Shown here: positions 55,801-64,000 of the stretch, one piece after another
Layout: the number at the start of each line of letters is the position of its first letter
How positions within the stretch are numbered: the stretch's first letter is position 1
Source: Paramacrobiotus metropolitanus
Taxonomy: Eukaryota > Tardigrada > Eutardigrada > Parachela > Macrobiotidae
DNA: 64,000 nt
NCBI RefSeq assembly: GCF_019649055.1
Contig: NW_026570515.1
Coordinates: 1 to 64,000 of the forward strand
Reading direction: 5' to 3'
Position numbers and translations under genes: made by a program
The notes under the pieces: model-generated
Seen by the model: the letters and a program-made list of their open reading frames with translations, nothing else
Told to the model about the DNA's origin: nothing
Database searches by the model: none

Positions 55801-58800
55801 TTTTTCTTTTTTTATGAATTTGCGGATTATACCAGTAAAATGGATTGAATGTCAAAGGTCTGAAAATTTTACGTTTATTAAATTATTTGTCTTCCGATTG
55901 TTTGCGGTCTTTGATTTTTTCTTTTTTCTGAAGCGGTCACTAGATGCCTTGATTTCCTGATTAATTTGATAAAACTTTCTGCTTGTATTCCTCATTCGTG
56001 ATATTTCCTTTTTTGAGTTTAAGTGTTGCTCGTGGAGTCGTGGTTGAAAAATATGTTTCTTTTTTTAAACGAGCAAAAATTACCGAAAGGCTGTTTGTTG
56101 TAATTCGGGAAAAGCCACAAATTATAACATCCAGCTTTTTGGTTACAGCTGGTGCAAATGTAAATTTGTTTAGAATTTACTTCGATATTCTTTGGCAGGT
56201 CAATCCTGTGGGTATGGATATCGGATGCAGCGGTGACGTGGCCATGGCGTGTGGCGAGAAAATTGCTAAAGGCGACGGAAAGTATCTGCGACCGCGCGTG
56301 GATAAAATGTTCACCAAAACAACGCGCGCGGAAGAGTTCCCCAAAGAAGGCAGCAGCCAGCTGAACTTCTACCCGCATGAAAATCTGCAGGTACATACGT
56401 TATCGCTGTTAATAAACAATAAAATAAAAAAAGCAAATTAAATCTTGCAATCCTGATTTGCCGTATTCGCCCTGGAAAAAATCGAACACCGGGAACATTA
56501 AAATATTCCTTGCTCTGATAAAGAAAAATGATTGTTTAATAGAAAAATAATTAACAGTATGGTTATAATTTATTAATTTCGCAGTATGATTATGGTTAAT
56601 TAATTTAACAATGGCTTACTTAATCAGACGGGAGGTTTATAGTTGTGTGCTTTGCAGTCCTTATCGATGGACTGGTTTGTGACATGCGCCAAGGAGTACC
56701 AGCTGCAGGGCCGCTCCGTGTCGGAGCTGTGCAACCACAACGCTGGCGTGGCGCAGCGTGCCGGACGGGATCAGGTGGCGTTGGTGTGGCAGGTGGTGGC
56801 CCTGCTGTACTCCATGAGCGACAGCCGGATGAATAAGACCGGACAGTACAGCTCCACCACGTCGCATCACCACCGCCATATAAGTACGTGAAGTGCAATA
56901 ATAATTATAACATTACCGCCAAAACGTTGGTACGTTGCACTGGCTCTCCCGAAATTCGTTTATTTTTTCATGCTGGTTTATTCAAGGTTTATGGAAGCTT
57001 TTTTAATTTTTTTTACACTTATTACATGTTCTTCAACCATGCTGCGATTTCGCTTGCTTTGTGTTGATTTTTTTAAAAACTCGATTTCTGTGTTGGGAAA
57101 GTTGTAATATTTTGTTCCGCTTAATATTTTCGATTTATTTCGGCGTCACTTGCGCACGTTTCCTACTTTTTATATAGTATCCTTTTTACTATTGCAGAAT
57201 ATCGTTTGCGTTTTCGAATTATGTGATTTCCTTTTTTAATTGATATTTTCTGACTTATTTGGATTTCTGTCTGCGTTTTGAAGTTTTATTTTGGTTGATT
57301 TTCAAATAAGATTTCGTTTTGGGATTTTTTATTTTGTCATTTAATATTTTATTTTTATATTAAATTTATTGTGCGCGCAGTTGCATTTAGCTTTTTTGAC
57401 AATTTTGTTTGCAATTGCAGGTGGCAGTGGGCGTGACGACCTGCATCTGCACAGTCGCACGGACGACAGCAGCTCCATGGGGGACGGCGGCGTCATTTAC
57501 GAGTCGGGCTATCCGCACCACCGCACGCCGCGCAGCATCTCCGCCCGCGATCCGCATCCGCTGAATCTGGACCCACCCAGTTCCGGCGCCGGGGATTTCC
57601 TCTTCAACGAGCAGTACACCGTCTTCGAGGAGATCGACACGCCCTTCGCCGGGTTCGAGACCATCCATGACGAGGATCACTGGCCCACACTGCCCACGGT
57701 GCGTGTCCATAAGAAGAGTGTTAATTTTACTTTGTTTGTATTGCGCATGATATTTCAGCCCGCTGCATTGTCAGTTTGTCGTTGATTGTGATTCCCAGAT
57801 TTGTCGTTTATCTGCGTGAAATTTTCAAATTTTTTTTATGTAAAAAATATGACTTAGCTTTTTCTGGAAAGCAACAGGAATTCGAGAATATTCGCTAATT
57901 GCGGTTTTGTGTCAGACACTCAGTTGTCCCAATCATATTGTCGCTATAGGGAAGTGAACACAGGGTACAGTAGGATTGCTGAAGCATCGTAGTTTAAAGG
58001 CGCTGAACCTCTTGCGGCTAACGTGGTAGCGCTTTGCTTTAATTCGCTGTGGGCTGATTTCACAGCATAACAAATTTCACAGAGTTAGGTTGTATAATTT
58101 TTCAGTTTCTGGTTTTCTGTAGAACGCAAAGAACTGCGTTTGTCGTGGTATCGCCGTTTAAGTATCGCATTTATTACACACGAACACTGATTTTTTTAAA
58201 ATTGTGCTCTGAAAGGTATCTGGAAGATTTCATGGTGTACTGTAGTCGATTCGAGCTTGTTTGACCAAAGGGTGTTTCCCTCCGAACACTTCAGTCTTGA
58301 GATGATTATTTTCTTTTAACTATTGCGTAGTGTTGTTTTCTGAATGACTTTGTTAACGTTTTATGAAAAAGTGAATATTTTTAGGAGGGTTTTGAAGTGC
58401 GCACCGAACTGCCGGATCGCTCGCACGACCGCGTGGATTCCTCGCATCGCAAGGAGATTATCCGTCGCGGTGGGGATCGTGACCGCAACCGCAGCGGCTC
58501 CCTGGGGCCGGACGAGTACGAGGACGCGCTGCGGCTGGGGAATCTGGCCATGCAGGACAACTGCAGTAACTGCATCGATTTTAGTGAGCGCGTCAAGGAC
58601 ACCGTGGAGTTCCACGCCAACCAGGGCGATCTGCAGACGGCCGTCAGTTTGATTATTGTGCTGGGCGACCGGGCTAAAGGGATGGTCGATGAGCTGCGAC
58701 TGGAAGCGTGGATCATGGATTATATCGGTAAGTCATTGCAAAATTAGTCAGTTGTCGGTGTTATTCGGATATAATTATTTTATTTGGATTAATTTGTGGA

Positions 58801-59589
58801 ATAGTTACGCCCACCTGCTAGGGAACATTACTGTGTTTGTATGGTAATAATTTTCCTAACATTTTTTAAAGCTTGTTTAGTTAGTGATTTTCGAAAGAGC
58901 TTTATAATTTAAAGTTATCATTACCGGATATAATGCTTATTTGTTTTGTTCTTATTTATTTTAATTTCCGGACAATAAGTTCTCGCACTCGCACTTGTAT
59001 TCTTGCCGGGTTTTCGGAATTTTTGTTTTTTGGTAATTTTTGAAATGACTTGCCCCTGTTAATTTTCCAACTGAATGAACTGTTTGATCCTGTTAATTTT
59101 CCAACTAGTTTTAGCATACATATTTTTATTTTTTTAATTAATTTTTGAACTTGTCGAATCGGATTTGTTTGGCATATTTGGTGCTCGGGAAATACGTGTT
59201 TCTTACTTTTTGAAATGGTTTGCGCTTAGTTACTAGGAATTTTTCCCGGTTTTTTTGCAGATCTCCTCTCGCGTTTCCAGCTCTTCACCGTGGCCAACGA
59301 GATCATCAAGCTGTGCCACCTGCCGGCGGTGGGCGAGCTGAACCAGCAGTCAACCACGGTGTACACCAACTGCAACATGTGTGGCCGGCATCTGCAGCGC
59401 GTGGGCTGGTACTGCACCTCCTGCCGCAAACTGACCAACACCTGCAGCATCTGCCAGTTGCCGGTGCGCGGCCTGTACGTGTGGTGTCAGGGCTGCTCGC
59501 ACGGCGGCCATCTGCCGCACATTCAGGAGTGGTTCAAGAAGGCCGCGCACTGCCCCACGGGCTGCGGCCACTACTGTGAATTCATCTGA
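52834..59589 (+). CDS. WDR24: WDR24, GATOR2 subunit
   Basis: Thirteen exons: 52834-52901, 53027-53073, 53165-53284, 53371-53448, 53827-53863, 54225-54332, 54657-54753, 55222-55649, 56199-56390, 56658-56883, 57421-57698, 58385-58727, 59261-59589. Start MSYSTNSSPKSFSVNLESPIKAI aligns with the family's N-terminus. WD40 repeats fill the first eight exons (TEHRRT, FHPREQNLLLSGSQD, CHAGPVFQCDFHP, GRDKCIKVWNL, DLRRPYIPFATFEKHTD). The C-terminus has DLLSRFQLFTVANEIIK and a Cys/His zinc-binding RING-like domain ending WCQGCSHGGHLPHIQEWF ... CPTGCGHYCEFI. In animals WDR24 is part of GATOR2, which relieves GATOR1 inhibition of TORC1 at the lysosome. In exon 8 near 55592 one base appears missing (GTAAGACGG for GTAAGGACGG); otherwise every junction keeps frame. 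Exons are GC-rich, introns T-rich. Confidence 0.95.
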
Positions 59590-59898
59590 TCGCGCTGATC
59601 GGCGATCAGTAGGCTCAGGAAATGTGTATTTTAAATTTTATGGTGATTGTGTAATTGCTGTTTTGGATGCGTGAATTTTTTAACAATTTTATTGCGTTTG
59701 GAAGATGATTGGTAATGTTGTTTGTGTGTTGACTGTTGACTGACCTCGTCTACCTTGTTGGCCGTGATATGTAGAAAATGGAGATGTTTACTTATCTTGC
59801 TGCTAAGTTCGCTGTTATTAAACTCTTAGGTAAAAGCCGTTTTAGTGTCTGTGAACGTTTTGCGCTCACACTGGCCATTAACGAAATCGGCCCGGTAC

Positions 59899-60242
59899 AA
59901 CTTTCGCTTTCGGGCACTCCGAACCACTTTTTTGTAATACTTTATGTCATTCCAAAGCTAACTGATTTGTATACATGGTTCTGCAAACCGTTTACCCGCG
60001 CAGCATCCGGCTGCCGAGATATGACGAACTAAAATGGGCGAAAAGTTTAAGTGCATTGCTGTGTACCAATAACCAGACTTTTGGTACACAACAATGCATT
60101 CAAACTATTGTAGTTCGACATATCTGGGCAAACGAATGTTGCGCGCGCAAACGGTTTGCAGAACAATCTACACAAATCAGTTAGCTTTAGAATGACAAAG
60201 TATTATAAAAAAGTGGTTCGGAGTGCGCGAAAGTGAAAGTTT
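59899..60242. mobile_element. Foldback element, ~165-bp arms, downstream of WDR24
   Basis: From AACTTTCGCTTTCGGGCACTC at 59899 to its inverse ending at 60242, the two arms pair almost throughout (AAAGCTAACTGATTTGT, TTCTGCAAACCGTTT, GTGTACCAA) around an ~11-nt loop at about 60070-60080. No frame with a domain. Transcribed, it would form a long hairpin. Confidence 0.85.
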
Positions 60243-61347
60243 TAGTGTATATATCCCCTTTTGACACTACTCTGTATGTACGGGGCCATTTTCCTTAATA
60301 GTATCACTCGATGTGGCGTTCCAGTCCGCCCTCCTCTACAATGCTGGCGATTATACCAAACCAAAAACATTTTGCTGGAGCTAATAACCTCTGTATGGCA
60401 ATCCGGTAAACATTCTGAGCGTTTAAACCGACAAGAATTTGATGGACATAGGATCATAGCGCACCGCTCCCGGTAAACCTAAACCTGCCTGCATTGTACA
60501 AAACCGAAAAAATCTGACGGCATTCATGATGATCATTTGGTCCGCGTCGACGATTAAAAAGTGTACCGCCATTGCAAACTAAACCGGATGTTGTCTAAGC
60601 GGTTCACCATGTTGTGACTAACTCTACTGCAGTTTGCCATTAACGCATCGGAAGCTGTTCAAGCTGTTTCTAATGTGACTGGAAATTTTGTCTTCTTCAG
60701 CTTGTATGGCACGTTCTGATTAATTAGACCTGCGATTTGGCCGCATAGTAATCTGTTTCTGGATTCAGGTAGTCGCAATTACAACAGACTTGCATCCTTT
60801 GACAACCCGAACAGCCGTTAGCTCTCTTAAAGCGCTGACCACTGAATAATCATCAATCATTTCGATTTGAGATGCTTTAAAGTCTAAGGTCATCGTCCTG
60901 ATATTTGGACTTACGGTCATTCGACGCGAAAAACGTGGATGAAGTGTTAACATTTTATTCTCCAAGAACCGTTCATCGCTTAAAACGCGCTAACTTAAGC
61001 AGCGCTTCTGCTTCATACCCCACAGATTCGTAGCCACTACTACGATTTCCGACGAAAATACAACTTTTCATCAAAAATGCAAAAAGTACTAAGCATATTT
61101 CTCATCCACGTGAAGTGGTATTAACGTTAGTACGCTTATCTATGAAAGAATCTGTATCACACAATATCCACAGCTAGTTCTTTAAGGGCATTATGAACAA
61201 CCAACAGAAGTTAAATGTCATTCCACGATTCTTGATGAGGGAACTCACGCGGTGCCAGATGAGGCGTTATGGTACAGTGTACTGTGCAGCGAGGCGTTAG
61301 TCGGCGGACCGCCGTTAATCGTCTGCATTTCTGTGCGATAACACCGT
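60243..61347. other. Spacer, no gene recognised
   Basis: Small frames only, none with a domain or splice context. Confidence 0.45.
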
Positions 61348-63494
61348 TTAATCCGCCTGGAGCCGCATAATCGGCGTTTGAGCGAGATATTCCGCAAGAT
61401 GCACCGGAATATGCTGGATGCACACAGTATGCGGCACGAACTCCTGCGGATGATCGGCGTAATTTATTAAGTACTGCACATCGTTGAGCGTACGGATGCG
61501 CAGTTGCGCTGGCTTAAAGGCGATGATTTTCACCACCAGCTTGCCCAGTTCAACGCCCGACTGCCCGTTGGTGGCTACGACGATAGAATGCGGAACCGAT
61601 GCCGGAAGCGGAGCAGGAATCTGACTGGTGGTCGATACCTACGCAATACCAGATTAAAAATCAGAATGTACGAGAAGCTGACTGCCAACCTGAGGATGGG
61701 ATCCAAAGTGCTTGAACGAGCGTCCGTTGCGATGTCCCCTCGAAGGTCGCCCAAAAGAACGCTTCGGCAAGCGCCCAAGTGGCACAGGCTGTACTGCGGT
61801 CGGTATTACCGTATTACGCTGCGCCTGATGAGTGCGTTGCTTGGCAACCTGAAAAGAAGACAAGGCGAATGAATGTACAGAAAAAGCGGCCCGAAGGGTT
61901 GTGTTAAGCAAAACTAAAGGCCCTCGAATTATAAAATGCAATTTCAATAACAGGAAAGCCGCTGGCGCTCCGGCCTCTGGGAATGCAGATGCTGGGGCAC
62001 TTGTTTGCCGGGAGGTGCACGTAATCGCTCATGTTCCCAGTTTTCTAAGGTTTTCTTCGCTTTTGTTAGGTGATTCAAATGTCTGGTGACCGATGAGCGT
62101 GTCCTGCTTGACTTGTCAAGCGGTATGATGGTACAGCATTAGACTGTGTTCGCAACATCAAATTGTGATACATATTCGAAAATGTTAATCAGTCTGATAT
62201 AACGAAACCCATCGGTTGTGACTGACAAAAACGCCCCCACGGACGTTTCTGTAGCGCTTCCAAGCCATGTGTGCTAACTTCAACTAAACCGATGCCTTTA
62301 ATTATGTACTGTATATTACTGGTGACATGATAGACTTACACGGTAACACGGGAAAGATAATTCTTAAGTAAATCGTTGAGATTTTAAAAAGTGCCAGCAT
62401 CATTATCTAATTCAAAACATTTAACGTGACGCCGCATCCTGCGGCCTTGCGAAGGAAATGAATGGTTTAGACTTTAGACTAGCGTGGTTACATAATACTT
62501 TACTCCAAAAAATTGTTGTTGTTGAATTTCATCTACTGAGAAGTTTGCTTGAGTGTACGGCTATTTGAACGAGCTTGTTTGGCAACCACCTCGCGTACGC
62601 GCATACATGTAATAGTCGGGACTCTGGGTAGCTGATTTCGACTGCCACTTGATCTCCAAAACTTGCAGCATCAGTTTTTCGGTGTGTCTTTATCAAAACT
62701 TCCCAGTCAATATTTCAGAACAGAGAACAAAATTTCAGAATTTTTTGATATCTGGGAAGTAGGTCTTTATGGCGCATCAAGAAAGTTATGCTTGTTTTGT
62801 TCCTCATAAGCATAGCGTACGACCTTGCGATGGATGCGTTGCTTTGCACCTTATACTATGTCTACGAGAAACCAAAACAATCATTACTTTATTGGTTCGC
62901 CAGAAATGACTACTTATCAGAGATCAAAAGCTTCGGAATTTTTTCTCTATCTTCTAAGATGTTGGGTGGGGAGTTTTATGAAAGCTAAACGAAAAACTAG
63001 TGCTTGAAACTTTGAGTCAACTGACAACGACATTCAGTGCATTCTTTCACTGCTAACAAAACATGGTCCTCCTCTGCCTCTGCATCTCTGAGATCTTCAA
63101 GCGGTTACGGCGTAAGCATTACCGTGCGGATTTCTGGCCGACGTGCTGGAGAAATAAAGAGTCCTTGTCCACCACATGTGGAAGCTTGACTGATAACAGG
63201 AGTCGCGAGCTGTTGCTGACCTTCCCGCGCTGGCACCAAGTTCGAGCGCTTGACGCGCAGTATCTCCGGCCACGGATGACCACGCTTCTGCTGAGAAAAG
63301 AGGACCGCTGCCGGCGCTTGTCCAACTGGGGCTATATTCTCCGCCGCGATCATCAATCCAGCATCCGAACTTCTTGCGTCCTCCTGGGCCGCCAAAACTA
63401 CCGGCCCGTCAACACACTGTTTGGGCTGCCGCTTAACAGGGCGCCCACAGGGAACAATCTGCACACATTCGTCCGAGTCTGACGAAGCAGGCAT
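61348..63494 (-). CDS. Unrecognised three-exon gene, 273 aa
   Basis: Exons 63494-63123, 61848-61690 and 61638-61348. All joins are phase 0 (donors GTAATG, GTTGGC; acceptors CTTTTCAG, TTGCGTAG); intron 2 is 51 bp. The start is the in-frame ATG at 63494 (MPASSDSDECVQIVP). Exon 1 is acidic at first, then basic and Gln/Pro-rich. Exon 2 is basic (RLPKRSFGRPSRGHRNGRSF). Exon 3 looks like a folded domain (IVVATNGQSGVELGKLVVKI, then QLRIRTLNDVQYLINYADHP and HLAEYLAQTPIMRLQAD at the end). I do not recognise the family. The charge pattern would suit a nuclear or nucleic-acid-associated protein, but that is a guess. Confidence 0.6.
61849..63122. other. First intron of the three-exon gene
   Basis: No other gene recognised; short plus-strand frames at 62788-63007 have no domain. 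Confidence 0.4.
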
Positions 63495-64000
63495 TCCAAT
63501 GGCCAAAACAGATGCACCGCCAATTAAGTGCCAAAACACTTCAAATTAAAAGCGCTGAATACACAGAAACGAGAAACACCAGTTTACTGTACGGCCAGAT
63601 CACAGGCCTAATTTATTAGACGTCGTCCCCAACGAACGGAAGCAAAACCAAAATTAAAATCGGGTTTTGAAATAGAATGGGCAGCTTCCGGTAAATGTGT
63701 TCCGCCATGCTGCGCGCATGGTGAGCTGGTCAGAACAGGTAGTCACACATGGTGAACCGCTTTGACACCATTCATCCGCTTTCACCCAGGACTTCCCGGT
63801 ACCCGTAACCCGATCCCGTTCGAATTAGACCCTGAAAATTAGGAATTTTCGATAGAAATAATTCAATCAAGAAATTAAATTTTTTTCAGAATTTTGCTAG
63901 CCTTAGGTCAGCTACAGCAGAATGGTATCAATCTGATAACAACGGGCGGACTGGTACGCGTGAGAAATTTAATTTTTGTTTATTGCGGTTGTAATATAAA
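63495..64000. other. Right edge, nothing recognised
   Basis: Upstream of the minus-strand gene, so probably its 5' region; no motif could be assigned. Confidence 0.4.

Overview
The window comes from an intron-bearing invertebrate animal. WDR24 is split into 13 exons with standard GT-AG introns, a Slo-type channel gene has at least 12 exons, and there is a local family of MEKK-like (pseudo)kinases plus many small inverted-repeat transposons. A small ecdysozoan such as a tardigrade would fit, but nothing seen here proves a phylum.

Layout. 1-6.3 kb: an intronless, GC-richer block that I cannot assign to any family. It has a 292-aa acidic/disordered ORF, a 162-aa winged-helix-like ORF and a 926-aa ORF with a Cys box and an RS-rich stretch. 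It also holds chains of short hairpins and 24 exact copies (my count by eye) of the octamer AAAGGTCA/TGACCTTT. At 5228-5678 lies a ~190-bp-period array of eight hairpins whose stems change in a compensatory way while an inner CGG...CCG core stays fixed. It may be a virus-like or selfish element and is treated here as a fossil; it is the best candidate for an undescribed system.

6.3-8.1 kb: non-coding, with a decayed Slo-tail fragment. 8.1-14.4 kb: a Ty3/Gypsy LTR retrotransposon with two 257-bp LTRs identical by eye and a 4-bp target duplication, inserted between two inverted blocks of a 16-bp minisatellite. 14.5-17.6 kb: a FLYWCH-like fragment, a kinase pseudogene and stray exons. 19.07-34.9 kb (minus): a Slo/BK-type channel gene with S0-S6, RCK1, RCK2 and the conserved tail. 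Reading phase is kept across almost all junctions, yet the TVGYG filter, most S4 arginines and the Asp-rich calcium bowl are missing, and RCK2 is followed by a ~500-residue extra segment.

35.9-48.8 kb: three (pseudo)kinase genes, two plus and one minus. Two of them carry tandem kinase domains. At least five kinase domains, including the pseudogene at 15.8 kb, share a phase-1 intron in the hinge glycine codon; most have lost HRD or DFG residues. 52.8-59.6 kb: WDR24 (GATOR2), complete apart from an apparent 1-bp deletion. 61.3-63.5 kb (minus): an unrecognised three-exon gene of 273 aa.

Two themes stand out: host genes kept in frame after losing their catalytic or pore residues, and a structured, motif-studded element of unknown nature. 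Introns and spacers are loaded with foldback/MITE-type elements, listed individually. All exon joins were made by eye from splice signals, phase and remembered family sequence.
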